Shown: positions 32,943-41,771, counted from the stretch's first letter. The stretch: DNA of 64,000 bases from Paenibacillus sp. cl123 (GCF_900101595.1 NZ_FMYY01000006.1:210362-274361), one strand, 5' to 3'. The notes: generated by a model from the sequence alone, not told the origin. Made by a program: numbers and translations.

Positions 32943-34412
32943 ATGACAAGCAAAACGATGATAGGCGCTTTATCCGCCATCCTGCTCGCCGGTGCCGCAT
33001 TCCAAGAGCCGGCCTCCGCCGCGACCCAAGAAAAATCCGCTGTAGTCGCCGATCAGGTGCAGTACAGCTTGAACGGTACGGCAGTGAAGCCGGCTCTGCC
33101 GGCGGTGAATGTGGAAGGCAGCTTGTTTCTGCCCGTACGCGCTTTCGGCCAGCTGTTGAACAAGTATGTGGATTGGGATGCTGCGACGCAAAGCGTCCTG
33201 CTGACGGACAAGCCCGAGCTGATAGGCAAATACGAGCTGAATGCGCCCGATCTGGCGGACGGCATCAAGATGAGCGTCGGCTCCTCGCTGACCCATCTGC
33301 CGGGCGATCCGGACAATGTGTTCTATTCCACGGCCGACCGCGGCCCGAACGGCGAAGTGCCGGTGGACGGCGAAGTCCGCCGCACCTTCCCGCTTAGCTC
33401 CTACACACCGTCGATCTATAAAATTCAGGTGGACAAGGGCGAGATCAAGATTCTGGAGACGATCCCTCTGAAAGTGAACGGCGTGGACCCGGTATCCCAA
33501 ACCGCTAACATTACGGGCCTGTCCAATGTGGCCTCCCGCGACGAGAAGCCTTATGACAAGGAAGCGAAAACCTTGCTTAGCTACGATCCGTACGGCCTCG
33601 ATATCGAAGGCATCGCCTACAATGCCAAGGATGATACCTTCTGGATCTCCGAGGAGTATGGCCCGAGCATCGTGCAGGTCAAGCGCGACGGAACGATTAT
33701 TCAGCGCATCGTGCCGGCAGGCATGAAGGAGCTGCTCGATTCTCCGGCTGTTCCGCTGGTGGACACGATTCCGGCGGCCTATCTGAACCGCCGCTCCAAC
33801 CGCGGGATGGAGGCGGTCGGGATTACGCCTGACGGCAAGTGGATGTTCGCGGCCATGCAAAGCCCGCTGCGTAATCCGGATAAGAAAACGGATAACTCGC
33901 GGGTGCTGCGCATCCTCAAGTTCGATCTGAGCACGCTGAAGCCGGTCGCCGAATACGCGTATGTGTCGGAGGATGCGGGTCAATTTCAAAAGCTGGCTCA
34001 GGCGGACATCGTTATCTCGGATCTGATAGCGGTAAACGAGACCACCCTGCTCGTCGATGAGCGGGATAAGAATGCGGGCGAGGCGGCGCAGCTCAAGCGC
34101 ATTTATTTGACCGATCTGTCCGAAGCGACAAATGTGCTCGGCAAGTATGATGACGCGCAGGCGGCAGACAAGACGCTGGAGCAGATGAGCATGGACGAGC
34201 TGGCTCAGCAGAGCATCCGCTTCCCGGCCAAGCGTACGGTGCTTGACGCGGTGGAGTTCGGCTTCCCGTTCGAGAAGATCGAAGGGATCTCCCTGGTGAA
34301 CGGCAATGTGCTGTCCATTCTGAACGATAACGACTTCGGCGTGGCAGGGGATGTCGGGCCTGGCAACGGTACGCTGCTCTGGCAGTTCAAGCTGCCCTAT
34401 TCCATTAAGTAG
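32943..34412 (+). CDS. Secreted phytase-like esterase with copper-amine-oxidase-N-type domain
   Basis: About 489 aa from the ATG at 32943. A signal peptide (LSAILLAGAAFQEPASA) is followed by a copper amine oxidase N-terminal-like domain at ~30-90 (LFLPVRAFGQLL, VDWDAATQSVLL), common in Paenibacillus cell-surface proteins, and then an esterase-like-activity-of-phytase domain: FYSTADRGPNG, LDIEGIAYNAKDDTFWISEEYGPSI, NRGMEAVGITPDG, FEKIEGISL. These acidic-loop propellers hydrolyse phosphoesters or bind Ca. The ribosome site (AAAGGGG) is rather far upstream, 12-14 nt. Possible Pho control is noted separately. Confidence 0.8.
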   Translation: MTSKTMIGALSAILLAGAAFQEPASAATQEKSAVVADQVQYSLNGTAVKPALPAVNVEGSLFLPVRAFGQLLNKYVDWDAATQSVLLTDKPELIGKYELNAPDLADGIKMSVGSSLTHLPGDPDNVFYSTADRGPNGEVPVDGEVRRTFPLSSYTPSIYKIQVDKGEIKILETIPLKVNGVDPVSQTANITGLSNVASRDEKPYDKEAKTLLSYDPYGLDIEGIAYNAKDDTFWISEEYGPSIVQVKRDGTIIQRIVPAGMKELLDSPAVPLVDTIPAAYLNRRSNRGMEAVGITPDGKWMFAAMQSPLRNPDKKTDNSRVLRILKFDLSTLKPVAEYAYVSEDAGQFQKLAQADIVISDLIAVNETTLLVDERDKNAGEAAQLKRIYLTDLSEATNVLGKYDDAQAADKTLEQMSMDELAQQSIRFPAKRTVLDAVEFGFPFEKIEGISLVNGNVLSILNDNDFGVAGDVGPGNGTLLWQFKLPYSIK

Positions 34413-34426
34413 CATAGAGCGGAAGG

Positions 34427-34459
34427 AGGAGGCGAAGCGTCAGCTCGCCTCCTGTTTTT
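34427..34459 (+). terminator. Terminator after the phytase-like gene
   Basis: AGGAGGCGA (34427-34435) pairs with TCGCCTCCT (34445-34453), followed by GTTTTTG. Confidence 0.85.
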
Positions 34460-34522
34460 GTCGCAAGAGCATAATGTAAGAAGAGTGAACGCGAGAACAT
34501 AGGCTAGTTCCACGTTTTTCCA

Positions 34523-34551
34523 TTGCATTGTTCTATCAATCATGCTAATAT
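34523..34551 (+). promoter_or_regulatory. Promoter of the sulfur-scavenging operon
   Basis: TTGCAT at 34523-34528, 17-nt spacer, TAATAT at 34546-34551. Transcription would start near 34558, giving a leader of about 230 nt before the first start codon. A CTAGGAATAATAAGAATTA stretch just downstream vaguely resembles CymR-type sites. Confidence 0.6.
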
Positions 34552-34597
34552 CTGATTTATCTACTAGGAATAATAAGAATTAAATATCATCTACCGG

Positions 34598-34648
34598 ACA
34601 ACCGGAGACGCATCCTTAAGCAGTAAAGGCGTCTTTCGGTTGTTTTTG
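34598..34648 (+). terminator. Leader terminator (possible attenuator) upstream of the sulfur operon
   Basis: ACAACCG (34598-34604) and GACGC (34607-34611) pair with GCGTC (34629-34633) and CGGTTGT (34637-34643), followed by TTTTG. A competing small CCGG/CCGG hairpin overlaps the 5' arm. Its place between a promoter and the first gene suggests conditional termination, but no known riboswitch core was found upstream. Confidence 0.55.
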
Positions 34649-34790
34649 TTATTACAGCAAGCATAAAAGCTCCGGTGAATGTGCGATTTCTTGTTAAACG
34701 CGAGACTTCTAAATAGAAGCCGTGAGGCGTTTATCCTCGTTCCTCGTTCCTCGTTCCCGGAAGCTTAACTTCAAGAAAAGAGGGCTGAAC

Positions 34791-35777
34791 ATGCAGTACC
34801 GGAGATTGGGAAAAACAGGATTGAAAATAACCGAAATCAGCTTGGGCACGATGGCATTCGGGCGCTGGATCGACGAGGAGGCTTCGGCCGGAGTGGTGGA
34901 CCGCGCGCTGGACGCCGGCATCAACCTCATCGATACGGCTGATATATATGGAAGCGGTATGGATAACGGCAATCTGAGCCAAATCGGGGAATCCGAGTCC
35001 ATCCTGGGCAGGCTGCTGAAGGGAAGGCGGGACGACGTGATTCTTGCCACGAAGTTTACCGCCAGAGTCGGTCCGGGCGTCAACGATGCCGGCCAAAGCC
35101 GGTACCATCTGTACCGCGCCTTGGAGAACAGCCTGCGGCGGCTGCAGACCGATCATATCGACCTGTACCAGGTGCACAGCTTCGACCCGGGGACTCCGCT
35201 CGAGGAGACGCTTCGCGCGCTGGACGACTTGGTGAAGCAGGGCAAGATCCGTTATATCGGCTGCTCCAACTATGCGGCCTGGCAGCTTGCCAAGGCGCAC
35301 GGCATCAGCGCGCTCCACGGCTTGCACCGGTTCGAAAGCGTTCAGCCGGAGTACAGCCTTATCTCCCGGTCCATCGAGCGGGAGCTCGTCCCGTTCGTTC
35401 AGTCGGAGGAAGTCGGGGTTATCGTCTACAGCCCGCTTGGCCGGGGTATCCTGACCGGCAAGTATCGGCAGGATGAAGCGCCGCCGGAAGACTCCAGGCT
35501 GGCCGCCGGGGAGAAGCGGCTGCAAACGCTGCTGGAGGCGAATCCGGCTTATGCGCTGGTCGAGGTGCTCCGCCCGCTCGCCGAGCGGCGCGGCTGGACG
35601 CTGGGCCAGTACGCGCTGGCTTGGGTGCTGAGCCGCCCATCTATCACTTCGGCAATCCTGGGAGCGTCGAAGCCGCAGCATATCGAGCAAGGCGTCCAGT
35701 TTGCGGGTGAACGCCTGACGAGCGAAGAGCTCGACGACATCGACACCGCAGCGCGTTCCATCGGTCTGCACATCTAA
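34791..35777 (+). CDS. Aldo/keto reductase
   Basis: 328 aa from the ATG at 34791 (AAGAGGGCTGAAC upstream). TIM-barrel NADPH-dependent reductase. The catalytic tetrad is visible: Asp and Tyr in NLIDTADIYGSG, Lys in ILATKF, His in DLYQVHSFDP. RYIGCSNYAAWQLAKA, YSPLGRGILTGKY and PSITSAILGAS are family segments that place it with the potassium-channel-beta/YghZ/IolS-like group. As first gene of the sulfur operon it may reduce an aldehyde released by the monooxygenase downstream (inference). Three copies of the 7-mer TCCTCGT lie in its leader at 34734-34754. Confidence 0.9.
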   Translation: MQYRRLGKTGLKITEISLGTMAFGRWIDEEASAGVVDRALDAGINLIDTADIYGSGMDNGNLSQIGESESILGRLLKGRRDDVILATKFTARVGPGVNDAGQSRYHLYRALENSLRRLQTDHIDLYQVHSFDPGTPLEETLRALDDLVKQGKIRYIGCSNYAAWQLAKAHGISALHGLHRFESVQPEYSLISRSIERELVPFVQSEEVGVIVYSPLGRGILTGKYRQDEAPPEDSRLAAGEKRLQTLLEANPAYALVEVLRPLAERRGWTLGQYALAWVLSRPSITSAILGASKPQHIEQGVQFAGERLTSEELDDIDTAARSIGLHI

Positions 35778-35808
35778 ATTCACGCCAACAAGGCTGGAGG
35801 GTATTTCT

Positions 35809-37170
35809 ATGAGTCAAACGAAACGTCAGCTGCATCTCGGTCTGTTCCTGTTCGCTACCGGCTATCATCCCGCAGGCTGGAGATTGCCTGAGGCGCGCAC
35901 GGACGGGGCCTTCGATCCCGGATTTCTGCACAGCACAATCCGGTCATTGGAGAAAGCGAAGTTCGACTTCTTTTTCCTTGGCGATGCGCTCGCTTCCAGT
36001 GCGGATATGCAGCATCAATTCCCTTCCCAGATGGTCAGGCTGGAGCCGTTCACGATGATTGCCAATCTCGCGGCCGTGACCGAAAACATCGGGCTGATCG
36101 TCACCGCCAATACGACTTATGCGGAGCCTTATCATATCGCGCGTCTGACCGCATCGCTGGATTATTTGAGCGGGGGACGCACGGCCTGGAATATCGTCAC
36201 GGGCGCGGACGCGCGGGCTGCGCTGAACTTCAGCCGGGAGAAGCATTGGGATAATGAGAAGAGATATGATTATGCCGATGAATTCGTGGGCGTGGTGAAG
36301 CAGCTGTGGGATACCTGGGAGGACGAAGCTTTCGTAAGAGATAAGGAAAGCGGCGTGTTCGTGGATGGGAGCAAGGTGCATGCGATCAACCATGTCGGCG
36401 AGCATTTCTCGGTCAAGGGTCCGCTGAATGTGGCCAGGCCCCCGCAAGGGCAGCTTCCGCTGCTGTCGGCAGGGACATCCGAACGCAGCCAGGAGCTTGG
36501 AGCCCGCTTCTCCAATGTCATCTTCACCGGTCAGATCGTCATCGATGCGGCCAAGAAATTTTACGCCGGCATCAAGGCGAAGACGGCCAAGTATGGCCGC
36601 TCGCCGGAGGAATTATTTATTATGCCCGGGCTTGTGCCGCTCGTCGGGGTGACGGAGGAGGCTGCCCGCGCGAAGTATGTGGAGCTGAGCGAGCTGCTGG
36701 TCACGAACTTCGACCTGGGACCGCTGTCCGCGCGCATCGGCATCGATCTGTCGGGGTATTCGCTGGATGACCCGCTGCCGGAGCTGGAGCAGTCGAGCCT
36801 CCCCATAGAGGAAGTACGCAGCCTGGTGCGGCTCGCGCAGAGAGCCTCGGGCAAAGAGGAGCTGACGGTCCGCGAGCTGTTCTATTATTTCTCCGCGACG
36901 GCCAGAGGCCATCTGCTGATCGTCGGGGACCCGGAGCAGATCGCCGATCAGATCGAGGAGTGGTTCGTGCAGGAAGCCTGCGACGGCTTTAACATCTGCC
37001 CTCCGTATATGCCGGGCGGTCTCGATCTGTTCCTCGAGCATGTCGTGCCCGTGCTGCAGAGACGCGGGCTGTTCCGTACCGAATACGAAGGCAGCACATT
37101 CCGCTCGCATTTCGGCCTGGAGCGTCCGGCCAACCAGTTCGCCAAGCAAGGCGCTCTGCAGGAGAGTTAA
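35809..37170 (+). CDS. NtaA/DmoA/SnaA-type FMN-dependent monooxygenase
   Basis: 453 aa, the usual length. Luciferase-like TIM barrel using FMNH2 delivered by a separate reductase. Typical segments: FLFATGYHPAGWR, FDFFFLGDALA, NTTYAEPYHIARLTASLDYLSGGRTAWNIVT, and LLSAGTSERSQELGARFSNVIFTG. Family members oxidise aminopolycarboxylates, dimethyl sulfide, dibenzothiophene or alkanesulfonates. Position before an Ssu-like transporter argues for an organosulfur substrate. No flavin reductase gene is in the operon. Starts 31 nt after the aldo/keto reductase. Confidence 0.9.
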   Translation: MSQTKRQLHLGLFLFATGYHPAGWRLPEARTDGAFDPGFLHSTIRSLEKAKFDFFFLGDALASSADMQHQFPSQMVRLEPFTMIANLAAVTENIGLIVTANTTYAEPYHIARLTASLDYLSGGRTAWNIVTGADARAALNFSREKHWDNEKRYDYADEFVGVVKQLWDTWEDEAFVRDKESGVFVDGSKVHAINHVGEHFSVKGPLNVARPPQGQLPLLSAGTSERSQELGARFSNVIFTGQIVIDAAKKFYAGIKAKTAKYGRSPEELFIMPGLVPLVGVTEEAARAKYVELSELLVTNFDLGPLSARIGIDLSGYSLDDPLPELEQSSLPIEEVRSLVRLAQRASGKEELTVRELFYYFSATARGHLLIVGDPEQIADQIEEWFVQEACDGFNICPPYMPGGLDLFLEHVVPVLQRRGLFRTEYEGSTFRSHFGLERPANQFAKQGALQES

Positions 37171-37224
37171 CCGGACGACGCTGCGGCCGGAAGCGGCCGT
37201 ATTTTGACATAAGGGGTTAATCGC

Positions 37225-38007
37225 ATGGGTACGAATAGGGTCAGAAAGGGGCGCCCCGCCGGCGTGCTTGCCGGTCAGGTCGCACTGATCATTGCGCTCC
37301 TGGCAGTCTGCGAGTGGCTGGTCAGGCAGGAAATTGTCGGCTCGTTATACTTGTCTGCGCCGACGCAGGTATGGAAAGAGGCAGTGGGGCTGTTCGCAGC
37401 CGGAGGCATCTACACGGATCTGCTGGTCACCTTGCACGAATTTATAGTGGGGTATTCAATATCGGTCGTGTCCGGCATCGCCGCCGGCATGCTTCTCGTG
37501 CTGGTGCCCGGGGCGGAGCGGTTCTTCCGCCCTTTCCTCTCGGCGCTGATGGCTGTGCCCAAGGTGACGATCATTCCGCTGTTGATGCTATGGCTGGGCA
37601 TCGGCCCGTCTCATAAGATCGCCATCATCGTGTTGTTCTGCTTCTTCACGATCGCCTTCAATACGATTACCGGGATCAAGCAAACGCAGGAAAACCATCT
37701 GAGGGTGGCCCGCGTGTTCGAGGCGAACCAGCTGCAGCTGATCGTGAAGGTCATCCTGCCTTCCGCCGCTCCGACGATTTTCGCCGGGCTGCGGGTGTCT
37801 GCGGCGACAGGGCTTGTCGGGGCGCTGTACGGCGAGATGATCGCTTCCAAGAACGGGCTGGGCAATCTGCTGATCAAGGCGACTTCGTTATACAACACGG
37901 CGCAGGCGTTTGCCGTTATTGCGGTGGTGACGCTGGTCTCCGTCGGGATCATCTGGCTGATCGATCTGCTGGAGAAGAAGGTTGTGCTGAAGTGGAAATC
38001 ATCCTAG
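37225..38007 (+). CDS. ABC transporter permease, SsuC/TauC type
   Basis: 260 aa with about six hydrophobic segments starting at residues ~11-30. The cytoplasmic loop that contacts the ATPase (EANQLQLIVKVILPSAAPTIFAGLRVS) is the EAA-like motif of the BPD_transp_1 family. This branch imports sulfonates, taurine, nitrate or thiamine precursors; gene order suggests organosulfur compounds. Its partners are the next two genes. Confidence 0.9.
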   Translation: MGTNRVRKGRPAGVLAGQVALIIALLAVCEWLVRQEIVGSLYLSAPTQVWKEAVGLFAAGGIYTDLLVTLHEFIVGYSISVVSGIAAGMLLVLVPGAERFFRPFLSALMAVPKVTIIPLLMLWLGIGPSHKIAIIVLFCFFTIAFNTITGIKQTQENHLRVARVFEANQLQLIVKVILPSAAPTIFAGLRVSAATGLVGALYGEMIASKNGLGNLLIKATSLYNTAQAFAVIAVVTLVSVGIIWLIDLLEKKVVLKWKSS

Positions 38008-38074
38008 GCATTTCGCAACCGCTGCATAAGGAATTCAATCAAAATTCGATAAGCAACCAATGGGGGAGTCACAG

Positions 38075-39085
38075 ATGAATAAGCTGCTTCGAGCAGGGCT
38101 AACGATTACGAGCTTGGCGACAATGGTCATCGCCTCGGCATGCGGGGCGGCCGTCGATCGAGGGGCTTCCGGCGCTTCACAGGCGCAGGCAGCCTCAGCC
38201 AGCGGGGAGAAGCCGCTGGAGAAGGTCAGGTATGCGGCATTCAACGGAGTCAGCGGACTGGCGGTGCAATTCGGCGCGAGCAAAGGCTTTTTCAAGGACG
38301 AAGGATTGGACGTGGAGTTCATCTCCACTCAGGACCCGATCGCCGGTTTGACGAGCAAGGACCTGGATATCGCCGATGCGGCTACGACGAGCGCGATCAT
38401 CGCCGGAGGGAAGGGGGCGCCGCTCAAGATCGTTTCCTCGCTGTTCCGTACGAAAGGCCCCTTCTACCTAATCGCCCGTCCGGACATTAATTCGATCGAG
38501 GAGTTAAAGGGGAAGAAGGTCGGAGCGGCGGCCTTCGGCAGCGGTCTTGACGTCTATACGCAGACGATATTGAAGAAGCACGGCCTGAGCAAAACCGATG
38601 TGACTTATCTGGCTAACGGCGTGAATGACGCCGCCTTCGCCAGTCTGACGAGCGGACAGGTCGACGCTACGATCATTCATGAGCCGTTCGCATCGCTCGC
38701 GGAGGCGAGCGGCAAAGGCAAGCTGCTGGCCAAGGGCTGGGATTACCTTCCGGATTTCCATACCGGCGTCATCATCTCGCGGACCGACTTCGTGGAGAAG
38801 CATCCGGAGACAGTGAAGAAGCTCCTGAGAGCTTACTTCAAGAGCCAGGAATATGCGAAGAGCCATCTACCGGAATACAAGGAATATTTCCTGTCCAAGG
38901 TCAAGGTGGACGCGGCCGCAGCGGACAAGGCGTTCGAGCGGGAGAATGTGCTGTGGGAGAACAACCCCAATGTGGACAAGCAGGCGCTGCTCTCCACGCA
39001 GCAAACCCAGCTGGAGCTGGGCCTGCAGGATCAAATCTATGACGTGGACAAGCTGCTGGACCTAAGATATATTCCGGGCAAATAA
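38075..39085 (+). CDS. ABC transporter substrate-binding lipoprotein, SsuA/NMT1 type
   Basis: 336 aa from the ATG at 38075 (GGGGGAG upstream; an in-frame ATG at 38060 lacks one). A lipoprotein signal ends at VIASACG, so Cys near 24 would be lipid-modified and hold the protein on the outer face of the membrane. The mature part has the aromatic-amine/aliphatic-sulfonate binding-protein pattern: VRYAAFNGVSGLAVQFGASKG, FKDEGLDVEFI, LKGKKVGAAAFGSG, DATIIHEPFASLA. Ligand inferred to be an organosulfur compound. Confidence 0.88.
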   Translation: MNKLLRAGLTITSLATMVIASACGAAVDRGASGASQAQAASASGEKPLEKVRYAAFNGVSGLAVQFGASKGFFKDEGLDVEFISTQDPIAGLTSKDLDIADAATTSAIIAGGKGAPLKIVSSLFRTKGPFYLIARPDINSIEELKGKKVGAAAFGSGLDVYTQTILKKHGLSKTDVTYLANGVNDAAFASLTSGQVDATIIHEPFASLAEASGKGKLLAKGWDYLPDFHTGVIISRTDFVEKHPETVKKLLRAYFKSQEYAKSHLPEYKEYFLSKVKVDAAAADKAFERENVLWENNPNVDKQALLSTQQTQLELGLQDQIYDVDKLLDLRYIPGK

Positions 39086-39103
39086 GGGGAGCGGAGGTGT
39101 CGT

Positions 39104-39877
39104 ATGGCGGGATTTGAAATTAATGATGTCTCCAAGATATACGGCGGCTCCTCGCCTACGGAGACGCTAAGCCACATACAGCTGCATATTGAAGACGGCG
39201 AGTTTCTCGCCATACTCGGGCCGAGCGGCTGCGGCAAGAGCACGCTGCTGGACATCCTCGCAGGCTTGCAGCCGGCGTCCTCGGGCGAGGTGCTGTTCGA
39301 GGGTAAGCCGTTGACTGGCCCCGGCAAGGAGCGGGGAGTCGTATTTCAGGACCCGTCCCTGTACCCCTGGCGGACGGTATTCCAGAACGTAGAGCTCGGT
39401 CTGGAGATAGGAGGCGTTCCGAAGCCGGAGAGAAAGCTCCGGGTTCAGAAATATTTGGACCTCGTCGGCCTGAAGGGTTTTGAGCATAAGTACCCGCATC
39501 ATCTGTCCGGAGGAATGCGGCAGCGTGCCGGATTGGCCCGGGCGCTGTCGAACAGTCCGAAGGTGCTGCTGATGGACGAGCCGTTCGGAGCGGTCGATCA
39601 TCTGACCCGGCTGCAGCTTCAGGACGACCTGCTCACGATCTGGCAGGCGGAGAAGAAGACGGTTGTGTTTATCACACATGACGTGTCGGAGGCTGTGTTC
39701 CTCGGAGACCGGGTTGTGCTGCTGTCCCCGAGGCCGGGCCGCATCCGCTCGATTTTCCAGGTGCGTGCCAAGCGCCCGCGCAAGCGCGATGACGTGGAAC
39801 TGCTGAAGATTCAGCAGGATATTTATGCAACGATACATGAGATCAAGACGGAAGAGGACTTGGAGTTTACGATCTAA
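39104..39877 (+). CDS. ABC transporter ATP-binding protein, SsuB type
   Basis: 257 aa. Walker A GPSGCGKST (near 43), Q-loop FQDPSLYPWRTV, signature LSGGMRQR, Walker B KVLLMDEPFGAVD and switch His in FITHDVSEAV are all intact. It powers the SsuC-like permease. The order permease, binding protein, ATPase within one direction and short gaps indicates a single transcript. Confidence 0.92.
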   Translation: MAGFEINDVSKIYGGSSPTETLSHIQLHIEDGEFLAILGPSGCGKSTLLDILAGLQPASSGEVLFEGKPLTGPGKERGVVFQDPSLYPWRTVFQNVELGLEIGGVPKPERKLRVQKYLDLVGLKGFEHKYPHHLSGGMRQRAGLARALSNSPKVLLMDEPFGAVDHLTRLQLQDDLLTIWQAEKKTVVFITHDVSEAVFLGDRVVLLSPRPGRIRSIFQVRAKRPRKRDDVELLKIQQDIYATIHEIKTEEDLEFTI

Positions 39878-39910
39878 TCTAATCGGGAACAGAGGGAGTT
39901 GGAAGCTTCG

Positions 39911-40762
39911 ATGTCGGTTTCGCATATTGTAAGCACGGACTGGGTACTGAAGCGCTTGGAGACGGGAGAGCTTGTGCTGGCGGATGTCCGCTTCTCCCCT
40001 AAGGACGCAGACTACGGACGACGCGCTTATGAACAGGGACATATCCCGGGAGCGGTGTTTGTAGATTTCAAAGCAGATCTGACAGCGCCTGCCGGCGAGC
40101 ATGGCGGACGCAGCCCGCTGCCTTCGCCGGAGCGGCTGTCCGAGCGGTTCGGGCAGCTCGGGATAGACCGCTCCACCACGGTCGTCATCTATGAGGACGG
40201 CAACGGGCCGGCCGCGGCCCGGCTGTGGTGGGTGCTGCGCTACCTCGGCCATGACGATGTCCATGTGCTGGATGGAGGCTACAGCGCCTGGACGGCCGCG
40301 GGGCTGCTTGTCTCGGACGAGCTGCCGGCTCCGCAGCCCCGGCAGTTCGCAGCCGAGCCTCGGCCGCAGTTGCTGGCGGACGTCAGGGAGGTGCGGACGG
40401 CGGCGGAACGTCCGGGCACCGTGCTGGTCGACTCGCGGGATCTGAACCAGTACCTGGGGCTTGAGGCTCCTTTCGATCCGGTGGCGGGCCATATCCCCGG
40501 CGCTGTCCATTACTTCTGGAAGGATGCGCTGACGGAAAACGGTGCCTGGAAGCCGGCGCAGGACCTGCAGGAGCGATTCCGCGGCATCGCGGACGCGCAG
40601 GAGGTTATCGTGTACTGCGGCTCGGGCATTTCGGCTACGCCGAATGTGCTGGCGCTGACCGAGGCAGGGGTCAAAAATGTGAAGCTGTACGCGGGCAGCT
40701 GGAGCGATTGGATTTCGTATCCGGATAATCCGATCGCGACGGGGGAAGAGGGCGAGGCGTAA
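39911..40762 (+). CDS. Sulfurtransferase, tandem rhodanese domains (paralogue 2)
   Basis: About 283 aa from the ATG at 39911; a TTG at 39899 is less likely because it abuts the ribosome site. Two rhodanese domains, the second with CGSGISA and Cys near 236. It is strongly similar to the gene at 13487-14323 along its whole length and beyond its stop. As last gene of the operon it probably handles sulfane sulfur released from the imported compound. In this copy the frame runs six codons further (EEGEA end) because the early stop of paralogue 1 is absent. Confidence 0.9.
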   Translation: MSVSHIVSTDWVLKRLETGELVLADVRFSPKDADYGRRAYEQGHIPGAVFVDFKADLTAPAGEHGGRSPLPSPERLSERFGQLGIDRSTTVVIYEDGNGPAAARLWWVLRYLGHDDVHVLDGGYSAWTAAGLLVSDELPAPQPRQFAAEPRPQLLADVREVRTAAERPGTVLVDSRDLNQYLGLEAPFDPVAGHIPGAVHYFWKDALTENGAWKPAQDLQERFRGIADAQEVIVYCGSGISATPNVLALTEAGVKNVKLYAGSWSDWISYPDNPIATGEEGEA

Positions 40763-40783
40763 GGCCGTGCCGGACGCAGATTT

Positions 40784-40838
40784 GAGGGCTGTGACAGGTT
40801 GCCGGGAGGCAGGCTGTTGCAGCTCTCTTTGGATTTTT
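40784..40838 (+). terminator. Hairpin terminator, repeat family copy 2
   Basis: GGGCTG (40786-40791) pairs with CAGCTC, GACAG with CTGTT, and TGCC with GGCA around GGGA, followed by CTTTGGATTTTT. Similarity to copy 1 runs from about 40759 to 40857. Confidence 0.85.
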
Positions 40839-40898
40839 CTGCTAAAAGTGTGCAAACAAGAGGTTGGGTAAAGCAGATCGGCGGTAATTGCCTCAAGC

Positions 40899-41612
40899 TT
40901 AATCGTCAGGAATCGCGGCTTTTCTAAACTGAATTAATTGGTGCAAACAGGATATCCCGCACATCTGGGATTCGATGATCTGATCCAGATAAGTCCTGAC
41001 CCTCTCAGCCACATTTATAACCCTCTGCAGATCCTCAAGTTCGGCTGCGGCGATAGATTGCTTGAAGTTCACGGTATCCTCGGAATACACGGAGCTTTGC
41101 AGCGCTTGAAGCAACCTGATTTTTAGCAAATGAGATCCACGGTATCGACGATACCGGTTGTCAGGATTGCGTTCAGCCGTTACATATCCCGCGTGCTCCC
41201 AGTAGCGGATCGTCGATTTGGGAACCTGCGTCAGTCTGGATACCTCGTTGATGGTGAACGGCTCTTCGGCAGACGGAGATTTATGCTCGTTAGCGGATAT
41301 CCGAATATCCTGGATTAACCTCTCTACTTTCTTTTTTTCCTCGTACAAAGCGACTTCTTTTTCACGGACGATCCACATGGCATCTTGCGGCTTGTCCTGA
41401 TGGATGCAGCGAAGCGCCTCGGCCGTCACTTCCATTCCGAATGCCGGGGCCATGGCTTGGATACACGACAGATAGGCCGCGTGCCGGTCCGTATAAATAC
41501 GGTAGCCATTGGATGATCGTTCAGCTGGAGGTATGAGACCTCTAGCTTCGTAATTCCTTATCGTACTGGCGCTAATCATGAATTTCGCGGCCATTTTTTG
41601 GGGACTTGTCAA
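40899..41612 (-). CDS. MerR family regulator with two MerR-type DNA-binding domains
   Basis: About 237 aa from a TTG at 41612 (GAGGAGAGAGATGATGAA upstream). The first winged helix (SPQKMAAKFMISASTIRNYEARGLIPP) is followed by a helical region, then a second winged helix (FTINEVSRLTQVPKSTIRYWEHAGYVTAERN) and a coiled C-terminal tail ending with Cys-containing QMCGISCLHQ. Two complete MerR heads in one chain are unusual. The cysteine pair could sense a metal or oxidant, but this is only a guess. Divergent from the gene at 41772. Confidence 0.8.
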   Translation of the reverse strand: MTSPQKMAAKFMISASTIRNYEARGLIPPAERSSNGYRIYTDRHAAYLSCIQAMAPAFGMEVTAEALRCIHQDKPQDAMWIVREKEVALYEEKKKVERLIQDIRISANEHKSPSAEEPFTINEVSRLTQVPKSTIRYWEHAGYVTAERNPDNRYRRYRGSHLLKIRLLQALQSSVYSEDTVNFKQSIAAAELEDLQRVINVAERVRTYLDQIIESQMCGISCLHQLIQFRKAAIPDD

Positions 41613-41771
41613 TTCATCATCTCTCTCCTCATAGCAAAAGACCAAGATTAAACTTTATTATAAGGTTTTCTATAAAAACAGGTGATTTTCCTTCCGCTTT
41701 TTTGCTAAACCTTCGAATTGGCTTACAAGTTGTACAATGGAATTGACATGAAGAAAAGGAGGCGTTTGCTT

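Noticed and set aside
34558..34650. S-box (SAM) riboswitch upstream of the sulfur operon
   Set aside because: The conserved S-box core (GATGAAGCC...GGCAACC type) could not be found; only a terminator and a short upstream segment are present.
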